A DNA stretch of 64,000 nt from JALOLG01 sp035557475 (GCA_035557475.1 DATMDV010000370.1:1-64000); one strand, 5' to 3'; counted from the first letter of the stretch, positions 44,146 to 53,292 are shown. Notes: generated by a model not told the origin, from the sequence alone. Numbers and translations are program-made.

Positions 44146-46287
44146 TCAGGTGTCGGTGGAGACCGCGTTCCATTCGGGGCGGGGGTCGCCCTGCTGGTCG
44201 CCGGGGCGGACGGTGTAGGTGGTGGTCCCGTTGATGACGCGCAGAACGGTCTCCTCCGCCACGTCGTCGACCAGCCAGAACTCGTTGCCGGCGAACGTGC
44301 AGTTGACGAAGTCGTACAGCTGCGGATGGTCGCCGCCGTCCGGCAGCCCGATCTGGGCCACCGTGCCGCCCTGGAACGTCGAGTCGGAGATCTCGGTGAC
44401 CCGTCCACCTCGGGCGAGGTGTTTCGTCACGTGCACCGCGAAGTCGGACAGACCGGCCTGGTCGACGTACATGCGGGTGTAGGTGATCGTCTCGTCGGAG
44501 GCCTGGCCCGCCTTCGCCGGAAGGGCCGAGATCACCACCCCGACGTTCTCGCAGGCATAGACGGTGCAGTCGTGGTACGAGACGAGGTTGGCGTACGAGC
44601 CGGCGAAGATGCCCTGACCGCAGTGATAGGCCGTGAACCCGTCGACGAGCGTGCGCGGCTTGCCGTTCTGCCAGAAGTAGATGCCGCTGTGGCGGACGTT
44701 GTGGGCCATGTTGCCCTCGAACGCCCACGTGTTGTCATCGCGCGACAGCGACGGCCAGTTGTAGCCCGCCGACGACTCCGCGCCACCCTCCACGCCGGTC
44801 GCCACGCATCCCCTGGCGATGTTGCCGTCGCCGGCGCCCATCATGAACCCGCAGAGGTTGAACTTGCTGTTGCCACCACTCTTCACGAAGCTGGCGACGC
44901 ACCGCTCGTAGACGATGTTGTGCGACGGAACCAGGTCGCGTCCGCCGCCGTCGAGGCTGAGGTCCCACCAGAACGCGTCGTCGACCATGTCGTGGGCGAT
45001 GCAGTCGCGGAACGTGACGCCGTTGGACAGGTGCGACGCGAACCCGTGACCCGTCGAGTCGTACACGGAGACACCGTCGAGGAGCGATCCGCGCGAGCCG
45101 TCGTAGCCGGCATGGAAGTGGATCGCGTACCGGCCGAGGACCTCGTCCTCGCCCTTTCTCGGGCCCATGTTGCGCAGCCCGATGTGAGAGATCTGCTGCG
45201 CCGTGGTCGTCGACAGCATGATGAGGTGCGCCTTGCCACCTGGTGTCCCACCGATGACGACGTTGCGGCTGATGTTGAGGACCTCGGCCCGGTGGGTGAC
45301 GCCGGGACGGACCGTCGCGGCCGGGTGGGGGAAGTCGAGTGGACGGTCGAGGCCGATCCGCGCGCCGGAGACGGACGTGACCGTGCGACGATCGTGATGC
45401 TCCCAGTGGTTGTCGACGGTGGTCGATTCGGTCGGGGTGATCACGACCTCGTCGCCGACCCGCCAGCCGGCGGCCGCGTCGACATCGATCGTCGAGTCGC
45501 CCTTGTTCGCCGCCCCGCTCAGGTTGGTCCACGCGGTCTTGGGCGTGCCATGGGCGTCGAGCACGCCGGCGGCGACCACCCACAGCCCGACGTCCGTGGC
45601 GAGCGGCTCAGCCGAGTGACCGCCGACGAAGCGACTTTCGTCGACCTCGATGAACTCGATCTGGTGGAGGATCTGCGCCGAGGACGGGCGCAGCGTCAAC
45701 TGCCCGGCCACCACCACGTTGCCTCGCGAAGCGAGCTTCCGACTGCTGGCCGGGTCGAACGTCAGCGAACCGTTTGGTCCGATGTGCACGCCGCCGACCG
45801 TGGCGTCGATGTCGAGCAACACGGGCCGGTCGATCATCGCCGTGTCCGTCGCGCCGGGGACGCTGCCGCCCCAGGTCGCCGGGTCGCTCCAGTTCACGGC
45901 CGTCGGGTCGCCACCCGGCGGTGGTGTCGTCGTCTCGACCGGAACCGTGGTTTCGGTCCCTTCGTGGTGCCCAGTCGTCGTCGTGGCAGGGGCAGTCGTC
46001 GTGGTCGCCGTCGGCTGGGTCGTCGACGGCTGGGTCGTCGTGGTCTTGTCCGGCTTGCGGTCGCGCTCGCGTTCCTCTTTCGGAGGCTTGGTGTTGTCGG
46101 GTTCGTTCGCTCCCGACCGGCGCCCGGACCGGCCCGCCCCGGACTCCGCGTCGTCGCCGATCGTTCGCGTCACCTGCCACCCCAGCAGGGCGAGGCCACC
46201 GAAGCCGGCGATCGCGATCACCTCGCGGCGCGGGTAGGACCGCTTCGTCGGCTCACGGTCGTCGGGAACGGGGGGCGTCTCTGCCAT
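44146..46287 (-). CDS. Cell-surface G8-domain / parallel beta-helix protein (CEMIP-like)
   Basis: 713 residues. Residues 18-40 form a twin-Arg, hydrophobic signal-anchor (RREVIAIAGFGG). A charged and then Thr/Pro-rich stalk follows (about 41-128). A G8 domain begins at VNWSDPATWGGSVPGA (about 131-235), and the rest is a right-handed beta-helix with short repeats such as GRYAIHFHAGYDG, VYDSTGHGFASHLSNGV and CIAHDMVDDAFWWD. This order is that of animal CEMIP/TMEM2 proteins that bind or break down hyaluronan. Here it may bind, trim or anchor the glycan made by the locus. TGAGG lies before the ATG. The 172 bases upstream are less GC-rich than their surroundings and probably hold the promoter. Confidence 0.82.
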   Translation of the reverse strand: MAETPPVPDDREPTKRSYPRREVIAIAGFGGLALLGWQVTRTIGDDAESGAGRSGRRSGANEPDNTKPPKEERERDRKPDKTTTTQPSTTQPTATTTTAPATTTTGHHEGTETTVPVETTTPPPGGDPTAVNWSDPATWGGSVPGATDTAMIDRPVLLDIDATVGGVHIGPNGSLTFDPASSRKLASRGNVVVAGQLTLRPSSAQILHQIEFIEVDESRFVGGHSAEPLATDVGLWVVAAGVLDAHGTPKTAWTNLSGAANKGDSTIDVDAAAGWRVGDEVVITPTESTTVDNHWEHHDRRTVTSVSGARIGLDRPLDFPHPAATVRPGVTHRAEVLNISRNVVIGGTPGGKAHLIMLSTTTAQQISHIGLRNMGPRKGEDEVLGRYAIHFHAGYDGSRGSLLDGVSVYDSTGHGFASHLSNGVTFRDCIAHDMVDDAFWWDLSLDGGGRDLVPSHNIVYERCVASFVKSGGNSKFNLCGFMMGAGDGNIARGCVATGVEGGAESSAGYNWPSLSRDDNTWAFEGNMAHNVRHSGIYFWQNGKPRTLVDGFTAYHCGQGIFAGSYANLVSYHDCTVYACENVGVVISALPAKAGQASDETITYTRMYVDQAGLSDFAVHVTKHLARGGRVTEISDSTFQGGTVAQIGLPDGGDHPQLYDFVNCTFAGNEFWLVDDVAEETVLRVINGTTTYTVRPGDQQGDPRPEWNAVSTDT

Positions 46288-46459
46288 TGCTGAACCTCAG
46301 TCCTTACGGCCCCGTTACACCGTCGCAGCGGCCCGGCTGAACGTATCGGGCGGATCCTGGAAAACCGCAGAAAGCGGTCGAGTAGTCACTAAACCGATTC
46401 GACACCGACACCGAGCCGACACGGAAAACACGCCCCCTTCGAACGATTTCAACTGCCCC

Positions 46460-47455
46460 CTAGAACAATTCCACATCACCGAGGCCGAGGTGCCATCGCC
46501 CCGGGTCCGGGATCGTCATCAGACCGAGGTCGCGGCACACGAGGATCGGTCCCCGACCGACGAGCGGCACGAACCCGGCCCGCGGCAGGTGGTCACCGAG
46601 CCGGACGGCATAGTCGGCCCCGGTGGCCTTCAAGACCTGGCGGAGGAGCCGCCGGGTCACGCTTGGGTCGCCGCCGGGGACGAGCTCCTCGCACACCGCG
46701 GCCTCGACCGCCGGACCGCGCCGCCGCAACCGGAACACGGCGAGGCCGCCGCCCGGGCCATCGATCGTGAGCGCCCGGTACCCGAGCGGTTCGAACCCGT
46801 ACCGCCAGGTGAGGTACGCCGCCGACCTGTTCGTCCTCAACCCCGCTCGCGGCCCCGACTCGGGGCGCGTCTCGAGCAGCGCCGCTACTGCGCCGGCGTC
46901 GGTGAACGCCTCGACAGCGGGGACGCCGACGGTGCTCGGCACCGACCACTTGTCGGCAGCGGTCCGGGCGCGTGCGATCCGGCCGAGCGCCCGCAGCGAG
47001 CCTGGCCGAGCGAGCACGGCCAGGCGCCGCACCGGCTGCCATCCCATTGCCAGGTAACCCGGCCGGCTGCGCTCGTTGGGCGTGTTGAACACGAATGCCA
47101 CGCCATCGTCGCGCAGCACGTCGAGGGCGTGGCGCGTCAGACCGGCGAACACGCCCTGGCCGCGATGGTCGGGATGGGTGGCGGTGTCGACCGCCCGCAC
47201 CGCCGTGACGACCCTCCCGTCGACGAGGAACTCCCAGCGCATGAACGTGCGGAAGCCGACGACCCGGTCGGCGACGGTGGCGACCCATGCGGGCGAGGCG
47301 CCGAACGGACTCTCGTGGTGTTTCCAGGCGAAGAGGCGGGCGTGCAGTGCGTCGGGGTGCCAACCGAGCGACGACCCGAGCAACTCCAGCACGACGGCCT
47401 CGTCGGTGGGTTCGTAGCGACGCACGTCGAACTCGGCGACGCTCGAGCCGGTCAT
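46460..47455 (-). CDS. GNAT-family acetyltransferase
   Basis: 331 residues, twice the size of a single GNAT. The N-terminal half has the acetyl-CoA motif HPDHRGQGVFAGLTRHAL and VFNTPNERSRPGYLAMGW; the C-terminal half looks like a second, degenerate GNAT fold. Similar long proteins occur in lipopolysaccharide and capsule loci, where they are thought to acylate amino sugars. Overlaps sulfotransferase 5 by ATGA and is the last gene of a three-gene operon. Confidence 0.82.
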   Translation of the reverse strand: MTGSSVAEFDVRRYEPTDEAVVLELLGSSLGWHPDALHARLFAWKHHESPFGASPAWVATVADRVVGFRTFMRWEFLVDGRVVTAVRAVDTATHPDHRGQGVFAGLTRHALDVLRDDGVAFVFNTPNERSRPGYLAMGWQPVRRLAVLARPGSLRALGRIARARTAADKWSVPSTVGVPAVEAFTDAGAVAALLETRPESGPRAGLRTNRSAAYLTWRYGFEPLGYRALTIDGPGGGLAVFRLRRRGPAVEAAVCEELVPGGDPSVTRRLLRQVLKATGADYAVRLGDHLPRAGFVPLVGRGPILVCRDLGLMTIPDPGRWHLGLGDVELF

Positions 47456-48462
47456 CGGCGGCCGACCTGACGGGCGACGACCCGAGCGCCGGCCGCCACC
47501 TGCACCCACGAGCGGGAAGCGCCGTCGGCGGCGACCCGGCACCGCGCGGTCGCTCGCCGGCGCACCGACGGTGGCGGTGCGTCGCATCCATAGCCCAACT
47601 CGTCGAGCAAGCCGCCGGCGACGGCCTCGAAGCGGGCGACGTCGGCGGCGGTCATCTCCCGGCGCCAGTCGCGCAGGCCGGGCGTCGGCGGGAGCAGCAG
47701 CCGGCTGTGGGCATCGGGAAAGCGGGTCGCGGCGATCACGTCGGCGGCCCGCTCGTGGTGGTGCAGCACGCCGTCGTCCCAGCCCAGCTCGAGGAACCCG
47801 CACAGCTCCCGCAGGACGCGTTCGGGCTCGGCGACGAGCGCTTCGTAGCGGACCTCGCGATAACGATCGGAGCCCAGACGCTCGCCCTCGCGCCGACCAC
47901 GCACCACGCTGCGGCGCCACCGCACGGCGGCGTCCTCGACCGTCGTCGGGCCCCAGCCGACGCTCCGGTACGACATCGCGACGTCGCGGCCGTCGCGGAT
48001 GACGTGCACGAAGCGGGCCTCGGGGAACAACCGGCCGAGGCGGCGCAGGTGCAGCACGTGCATCGGCGTCTTGTCGGCGTAGCGGGCCTTGCCCCGTCGT
48101 GCTGCGGCGAGGGCGTAGAGCTGGCGGATGGCGTCGGCGAACGACGTCGGGACGGCGTCGGTGAGGGCGGCGCGGGCTTCGGCTTCGGTGATCGGCCAGC
48201 GGCGGAACGACGGGTCGGCCACGATCAGGTCGGCGCACCGCGAGGCATCGAAGTGGCGCGGCCAGCCGTACTGCAACGCGTAGTGCGGCCGGGCGTAGCG
48301 GATGATGAACGCCACCTCGTCGGGGACGGCGACATCGCGGTGGGCGTCGAACATCGCCCGCAACAGGGTGGTCCCCGACCGTCCGCAGCCGACGAAGAAC
48401 GGGAACGGTGGGCGGTCCGATCCAACCGACGGCGCACCCCCCGTCGTCGTCGGCCCAGTCAT
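47452..48462 (-). CDS. Sulfotransferase 5 (Sulfotransfer_3-like)
   Basis: 336 residues. VGCGRSGTTLLRAMFDAH (24-41) for the PAPS loop, RYADKTPMHVLHL, FVHVIRDGRDVAMSY for the 3'-phosphate site, VRYEALVAEP. Very similar in layout to sulfotransferase 3, probably a paralogue. ATGA overlaps on both sides place it between the GT8-like enzyme and the GNAT. Confidence 0.88.
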   Translation of the reverse strand: MTGPTTTGGAPSVGSDRPPFPFFVGCGRSGTTLLRAMFDAHRDVAVPDEVAFIIRYARPHYALQYGWPRHFDASRCADLIVADPSFRRWPITEAEARAALTDAVPTSFADAIRQLYALAAARRGKARYADKTPMHVLHLRRLGRLFPEARFVHVIRDGRDVAMSYRSVGWGPTTVEDAAVRWRRSVVRGRREGERLGSDRYREVRYEALVAEPERVLRELCGFLELGWDDGVLHHHERAADVIAATRFPDAHSRLLLPPTPGLRDWRREMTAADVARFEAVAGGLLDELGYGCDAPPPSVRRRATARCRVAADGASRSWVQVAAGARVVARQVGRR

Positions 48463-49481
48463 CGGCCGGTCGGGCCCTGAGCCGATCGCTTGGCCCGGCG
48501 TCGCAGCGGCGCGAGCAGCCGGTGACGGCGCACGCTGGCGACCGGTCCCCGCTCGTACCAGCCGCGGCCCTCGACCGCGCGCAGCAGACGCCGGGCCAGT
48601 GGCGGCTCGGGCAACTCCGTGTAGTCGAGCGCGCCGTGCGCGGCCCGCTCGCGGTTGAAGGCGTCGATGAGCGGGTTGAGGGCACCGTTGCGTGACCGGT
48701 AGACGAAGCCCGCGGCGTCCATCTCGTTGTGGTAGTGCAGGACGAACGGTGGTGTGACCTCGTGGGCGAACAGGGGATGCACGGTCACCGTCGTCGACAG
48801 GTTGGCGGCCACGGGCAGCCGCACCACGGGGATGTCGTCGCCGGCCACCGCGAGCGCGAGCGACAGCTGGTTCGTCCAGTGGCGCTCCTTGGCCGGCACG
48901 ATGTCGGGTCGACTCTCGTAGACGTCGAGGACGTCGAAGATCCGCTTCGTCCAGCTCTCGCGCAGCTGGTCACAGCGGTCGCGGGGAACGGCGATGACCC
49001 CACTGTTGTAGTAGGGGTAGGTGACCTGCGCCGTGCTCGTCATCACCGCCGAGCGGCTCGGCTCGGGGATGGCCAGCACCGCGAACAGCTCGCGCCAGCA
49101 CTGCGGCGGGTACGGGTCGCGGTTCTCGGGCTTGATCGCCACCGCCTCGGTGTGGGCATAGCAACTGATGTCGCCGACGACGATCGTGTCGGTGTCGAGC
49201 GCGAGGAGGACGTCGAATTGGTGGGTGTCGATGAGCTCGAGCATGCGGAGCTTGTTGCTCGCGGGCGTCCGGCGGTCGAATCGCGGGACGACGCGGACCT
49301 CGGCGTCGAGCTCGGCGAGCCCGGCCTCATACCTGGCGTCGACGCCGTCGACGAAGTTGACGACGAAGGGCGCGCTGCTGAGCCCGCCCCCGAACCGGCG
49401 CACCGAGAGCACCAGGTTGTACGCCTCCTGGTACCACCGGTCCCCGTTCTCCGCGACACAAGACACGAGTAACCCGCCCAC
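48459..49481 (-). CDS. GT-A (GT8-like) glycosyltransferase
   Basis: 340 residues. The core resembles GT8/GT-A transferases: LALDTDTIVVGD with the metal-binding D-x-D at 96-98, TYPYYNSGVIAVPRD, and LHYHNEMD as a late His motif. The opening LLVSCVAENGDRWYQEAYNLVLS is shared with uncharacterised sugar-transferase-like proteins. The last 60 residues are basic. GTG start with TACGAT 6 bases upstream (leaderless). First gene of the operon with sulfotransferase 5 and the GNAT. Confidence 0.75.
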   Translation of the reverse strand: MGGLLVSCVAENGDRWYQEAYNLVLSVRRFGGGLSSAPFVVNFVDGVDARYEAGLAELDAEVRVVPRFDRRTPASNKLRMLELIDTHQFDVLLALDTDTIVVGDISCYAHTEAVAIKPENRDPYPPQCWRELFAVLAIPEPSRSAVMTSTAQVTYPYYNSGVIAVPRDRCDQLRESWTKRIFDVLDVYESRPDIVPAKERHWTNQLSLALAVAGDDIPVVRLPVAANLSTTVTVHPLFAHEVTPPFVLHYHNEMDAAGFVYRSRNGALNPLIDAFNRERAAHGALDYTELPEPPLARRLLRAVEGRGWYERGPVASVRRHRLLAPLRRRAKRSAQGPTGR

Positions 49482-49487
49482 GCGCCG

Positions 49488-49493
49488 ATCGTA
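49488..49493 (-). promoter_or_regulatory. Leaderless -10 element (TACGAT), minus side of a divergent pair
   Basis: Minus-strand TACGAT ends 6 bases before GTG 49481. Only 57 bases separate this gene's start from the plus-strand deacetylase start, so the two promoters overlap. Confidence 0.5.
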
Positions 49494-49526
49494 CCCCTGG
49501 CACTACGGCGCGGTCCCAGCGGCGCC

Positions 49527-49532
49527 TATCGT
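49527..49532 (+). promoter_or_regulatory. Leaderless -10 element (TATCGT), plus side of a divergent pair
   Basis: TATCGT ends 6 bases before ATG 49539, mirroring the minus-strand element at 49488-49493. Confidence 0.5.
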
Positions 49533-49538
49533 GGCGTG

Positions 49539-50372
49539 ATGGCGGGAGCACGCGTGGCATCGCAGGCGGCGGTGAAGGCGACGTCCGTGCTGGCCGACCA
49601 GGTGTGGCGACCACCGCGAGGCGTCGTGATCGTGCTGTACCACCGCGTCGGTGCACGGACGCCGACAGCCGTCGACCTTCCGGCGCCATTGTTCGACGAG
49701 CAGATGGCGTGGCTCGCGTCGCGCGGCCTCCAGATCAGCATCGATGACGCCCTGTCATCGCTCGCCGGCCCCGTCCCGTCCGATGCCCCGTCCGATCCGG
49801 GCCCGGTCGTGGTCACGTTCGACGACGGCACGGCCGACCTGGTGGAGGTCGCGCTGCCGATCCTGTCTCAACACCGCATCCCGGCCGTGTTCTACCTGGC
49901 GACCGACTTCATCGAGCGCTCCCGGCCGTTCCCGAACGACGGGGTCCCCCTCTCGTGGGCGGCCGTGCGCGAGGCCGTGTCGACCGGTCTCGTGACCATC
50001 GGTTCGCACACCGACACCCACGCCCTGCTCGATCGCGTCGACCCCGCCACCGCGGCCGCCGAGTTGGATCGGTCGCGAACCCTCATCGAGGACAACGTCG
50101 GCGTGACGCCGCTCGACTTCGCGTACCCGAAAGCGGTCGCCGGGACGGCCGAGGTCGAGGCGCTCGTCCGGGCCCGGTTCCGGTCGGCCGCGGTGGGTGG
50201 ATGCCGGCCCAACCCCTACGGGCGCGCCGATCTCCACCGCCTCACCCGATCGGCGATCCAGGTCAACGACGGCATGCGCTACTTCGAGCGCAAGGCACGT
50301 GGCGGCATGGCCCTCGAGGATCGATTGCGGCGGATCGTCAACCGACGCCGGTACGCGAACGCCGTGACCTGA
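49539..50372 (+). CDS. Polysaccharide deacetylase family protein
   Basis: 277 residues. CE4 motifs VVVTFDDGTADL (catalytic Asp), IGSHTDTHALL (metal-binding H-x-x-x-H) and LDFAYPKAVAG. No signal peptide. It starts with VIVLYHRV after a short helical leader, as in many capsule-locus deacetylases. ATG 49539 fits the leaderless promoter better than the GTG one codon upstream. Stands alone on the plus strand, followed by copy B of the 55-base repeat. Confidence 0.85.
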   Translation: MAGARVASQAAVKATSVLADQVWRPPRGVVIVLYHRVGARTPTAVDLPAPLFDEQMAWLASRGLQISIDDALSSLAGPVPSDAPSDPGPVVVTFDDGTADLVEVALPILSQHRIPAVFYLATDFIERSRPFPNDGVPLSWAAVREAVSTGLVTIGSHTDTHALLDRVDPATAAAELDRSRTLIEDNVGVTPLDFAYPKAVAGTAEVEALVRARFRSAAVGGCRPNPYGRADLHRLTRSAIQVNDGMRYFERKARGGMALEDRLRRIVNRRRYANAVT

Positions 50373-50377
50373 GTCGC

Positions 50378-50432
50378 GTCTGATTGAGTCGGCTCACTCC
50401 ACGCTGCGTCGCTGACCGGCTGGTCGCCGACT
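50378..50432. repeat. 55-base dispersed repeat, copy B (copy A at 19186)
   Basis: 43 of 55 positions match copy A. Its ends pair as AGTCGGC/GCCGACT, and GACC/GGTC forms an inner hairpin. The right part runs into the last codons of the minus-strand GT4 gene, so the repeat supplies that protein's C-terminus. Confidence 0.6.
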
Positions 50433-51599
50433 GTGGCGCCACCAGCGGCGGCGCGTCGCGGCACGGCGATAGGTGTCGAGCACCGTCTCGACGATGCGGC
50501 GTTCGTCGAAGTTGGCCCGCGCCCTGGCGACGGCGGCGACGCCCATCGCCACCCGGCGCGCCTCGTCCTCACCGAGGGCATGGATGGCCGCGGCGAGGGC
50601 GATCGGCGCCCGCAGCGGCACGAGGATCCCGGTCACGCCGTCGTCGACGACCTGACGGCACCCGCGGATGTCGGTCGCCACGGTCGCCAGCCCCGATGAC
50701 GCCGCCTCCATCGCCGCCCGTGGGAAGCCCTCGCGATGCGAGGGCAACACGAACACGTCCATGCCTCGGTACAGCAGGTCGATGTCGTCGCGCAGCCCGA
50801 GGAACCGGACGCCCGCATCCGTTCCCACCTGCACCTGCTCGGTCGTGAGGGCGTCCGGCTTGTCGGGATCGTGGGGCCCGATCACGACCACGAGGTACCG
50901 GTCGCCGAGGGCCCTGGCGGCCTCGATCAGCTCGAGGTGTCCCTTCTCGGCGACGAGCCGTCCGACGGTGCCGACCACCACCTGGTCGGGAGCGGCCCCG
51001 AGCTCGGCGCGCGCCCTCGCCCGCTCGCCGGCGTCGATCGCCGGACGGAAGCGCTCGAGCGCGACGCCGTTGCCGAGCAGGAACGTGCGCCGCGGCGAGT
51101 TCAACCGCCACCGCACGAGGAGCGCGAGATCCTCGGGGTTCTGGATGAGCTCGGCGTCGGAGAAACGGGCGGCGATGCCCTCGAGGGCGAGCACGACGGC
51201 CCGCCGTACCCGCTGACCGTCGCCGATGTAGAGACCGTGGTTCGTGTTCACCACCACTGGTACCCCGGCGAGCCGGGCGACGACACGGCCATACACGCCC
51301 GGCTTCGGGTTGTGGGTGTGGACGACGTCGAAGTGCTCCGACCGCAGGATTCGCCACAGATCGAACGCGGCCCGCAGGTCGGCGCCCACGTCCCACCCAC
51401 GTGTCGACGATGTCAGAGCGATGTGACGGACGCCGTCGCGTTCGAGCGCCTCGACCCAGGGTCCCGGGGCGCTGATCCCGACGACCTCACCGCCCTCGTG
51501 GAGCACGGCCAGCAGTTGCGGGCGCAGGAGGTACCACAATGTCGAGTCGACGGTGGTGACGTGGGCGACCCGGATCGGGGCCGCGGGCGCAACGCTCAC
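50394..51599 (-). CDS. GT4-family glycosyltransferase (WcaI/PglA-like)
   Basis: 401 residues. HVTTVDSTLWYLLRPQLLAV, VHTHNPKPGVYGRVVARLAG, NTNHGLYI, then VGTVGRLVAEKGHLELI and the donor site LPSHREGFPRAAMEAASSG. The PKPGxYGR segment is typical of enzymes that act early on undecaprenyl-linked sugars next to a PglC-type transferase. GTG start overlaps the ATP-grasp stop (GTGA); third gene of that operon. Confidence 0.88.
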   Translation of the reverse strand: MSVAPAAPIRVAHVTTVDSTLWYLLRPQLLAVLHEGGEVVGISAPGPWVEALERDGVRHIALTSSTRGWDVGADLRAAFDLWRILRSEHFDVVHTHNPKPGVYGRVVARLAGVPVVVNTNHGLYIGDGQRVRRAVVLALEGIAARFSDAELIQNPEDLALLVRWRLNSPRRTFLLGNGVALERFRPAIDAGERARARAELGAAPDQVVVGTVGRLVAEKGHLELIEAARALGDRYLVVVIGPHDPDKPDALTTEQVQVGTDAGVRFLGLRDDIDLLYRGMDVFVLPSHREGFPRAAMEAASSGLATVATDIRGCRQVVDDGVTGILVPLRAPIALAAAIHALGEDEARRVAMGVAAVARARANFDERRIVETVLDTYRRAATRRRWWRHSRRPAGQRRSVE

Positions 51600-52579
51600 G
51601 TCGTGGCCCGGTCGTCGGCTACGAAGACGGCCGCGTCGTAGCGCAGCATCACGACGCCGGCGCGCCATCCGTCGGCGCTGGCCGTCGACGGGAGGCCGAC
51701 CAGGTCCTCGAGGATCCAGCGCGGGAAGTCCGCCCCCGCCTCGCGCGACAGCGGGAATCCCCCGCCGAAGCGGGCGTTGAGCTCGATGATCGCCAGCTGG
51801 TCGGTTCGGTCGTCGACGAACACCTGGATCGTGAGCGCGCCGAACGGATCGGGCAGCGCGTCGCACACCTCCACCGCCAGCTGCTCGAGCGACGCCGAGC
51901 GAACCGTCACTGCCTTGGCCACCTCGCCGGCACGCACCTCGAGGCGCCGTCGGGGAACGGCGCAGACGCGCGCACCAGCCCGATCGACGAGGACGTCGAT
52001 CGTGTACTCAGTGCCGGCCGCAACCGTCTCGACGACGACGTCGCCGACTCGCGCCGCGACCTCGAGCTCCGTCGTGTCGCTGACGATGGTCACCCCATGG
52101 GCGGCACTGCCGAATCGCGGCTTGACCACGAGCGGGAACGGCCATGCGTCCGGATCGTCGCGGACGCTCGCCAACGTCGTCTGGCGGACGGTTGGAAGAT
52201 CGTTCGCCACGAGCCACTCGTGGGTCGCCACCTTGTCGGCCGCGATGGCGACGACGGCGGGCGCCGACACTGCCACGGTCGTCCCGACGGCAGCCAGCTC
52301 GGAGCTGGCGGCCGCCAACACCGGCAGCTCGGGATCGATCGTCGGCACGACGAGGTCGACCTGTTGGTCGACGCACAGCTCTACCATGCGCGGGACGAAC
52401 GCTCGGTCCGTGCACGCCGGCACCTCGAAGCCGGCGTCGGCGCTGTGCCGCGCGCTGGAGTACCACGACCGGTCGGTGGCGATGACCCGACCGTTGAGGT
52501 CGAGGTCGTGCAACGCCTCGCGGAAGCTCCGCAACAGCTCGACGCGCCGCCCGGCCGACGACACCAAGACGGTGGTCAT
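51596..52579 (-). CDS. ATP-grasp ligase (CarB/PylC-like)
   Basis: 327 residues. An N-terminal Rossmann-like domain (VLVSSAGRRVELLRSF) is followed by the ATP-grasp fold with VVKPRFGSAAHGV for nucleotide binding and the metal-binding LAIIELNARFGGGFPLS. Enzymes of this type join a carboxylate to an amine through an acyl phosphate, for example amino acids to sugars. Tight overlaps (ATGA and GTGA) with a phosphoglycosyl transferase and a GT4 suggest that it modifies the lipid-linked first sugar or a precursor. Confidence 0.82.
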   Translation of the reverse strand: MTTVLVSSAGRRVELLRSFREALHDLDLNGRVIATDRSWYSSARHSADAGFEVPACTDRAFVPRMVELCVDQQVDLVVPTIDPELPVLAAASSELAAVGTTVAVSAPAVVAIAADKVATHEWLVANDLPTVRQTTLASVRDDPDAWPFPLVVKPRFGSAAHGVTIVSDTTELEVAARVGDVVVETVAAGTEYTIDVLVDRAGARVCAVPRRRLEVRAGEVAKAVTVRSASLEQLAVEVCDALPDPFGALTIQVFVDDRTDQLAIIELNARFGGGFPLSREAGADFPRWILEDLVGLPSTASADGWRAGVVMLRYDAAVFVADDRATT

Positions 52580-53244
52580 TCGCGCCGGGCGGGGAGCTGG
52601 GTCATGGTTGCGTGACCTGCTCCCGAGATCCCGCTGCGCCGCACGACCACCGGGACCGTCCTGGCGAGGATCCGTGCGTCGAGGGCGAGCGAGCGGTGGT
52701 CGACGTACCACGCATCGAGCTCGAGCCGGGCGTCCCACCCGATCGCGTTGCGGCCGTTGATCTGTGCCCAGCCGGTGATGCCGGGGCGGACGGCCAGCCG
52801 CCGGCGCTGACGATCGGTGTACCGCTCGACGTAGCGGACCGGCAGCGGTCGTGGCCCCACGACGGCCATGTCGCCGCGGACGACGTTGACGAGTGAAGGG
52901 AGCTCGTCGATGCTCGTCGACCGCAGGAACCGACCGAGCGGCGTGATGCGGGCGCCGTCGTGGTCGGGGGCCGTCTCTCCCGCACGTAGCGGGCGCATCG
53001 TGCGCAGCTTGAGCAGCTCGAAGGGCTCACCATCGCGACCCGCGCGGGCGTGCCGGAACAGGACCGGACGGCCCATCTTGACCCTGATCGCGAGCGCCGC
53101 CGCAGCGAGCACCGGTGCGGCAAACGCGAGGGCGGCCAAGGCGATCACCACGTCGAGTAGGCGCCGAACCGCGCGGCTCGTTCGTCCCTCGATTCGCCCG
53201 TTCGTGCGCCCGGCCCCCGACGACTGAACCTTCCAGCCCGCCAC
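52576..53244 (-). CDS. Monotopic phosphoglycosyl transferase (PglC/WbaP catalytic-domain type)
   Basis: 222 residues. One re-entrant membrane helix (about 28-52), then the PGT core with FELLKLRTMR, RITPLGRFLRSTSIDELPSLVNV (catalytic Asp-Glu pair), MAVVGPRPLP and RPGITGWAQINGRNA. It transfers a sugar-1-phosphate from UDP-sugar to undecaprenyl phosphate and so starts the repeat unit. No large N-terminal domain is present, hence the PglC form. First gene of a three-gene operon; divergent from sulfotransferase 6, with 48 bases between starts. Confidence 0.9.
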   Translation of the reverse strand: MAGWKVQSSGAGRTNGRIEGRTSRAVRRLLDVVIALAALAFAAPVLAAAALAIRVKMGRPVLFRHARAGRDGEPFELLKLRTMRPLRAGETAPDHDGARITPLGRFLRSTSIDELPSLVNVVRGDMAVVGPRPLPVRYVERYTDRQRRRLAVRPGITGWAQINGRNAIGWDARLELDAWYVDHRSLALDARILARTVPVVVRRSGISGAGHATMTQLPARRE

Positions 53245-53292
53245 GACCGCTCAGTCTTCCGCATCACCGCGCGTTGTGCCAATGTTCCGGTC

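Noticed and set aside
44137..46293. 718-codon open frame on the plus strand opposite the G8 protein
   Set aside because: Antisense shadow with low-complexity Arg/Val/Asp content; the minus strand encodes a clear G8/beta-helix protein with signal-anchor.
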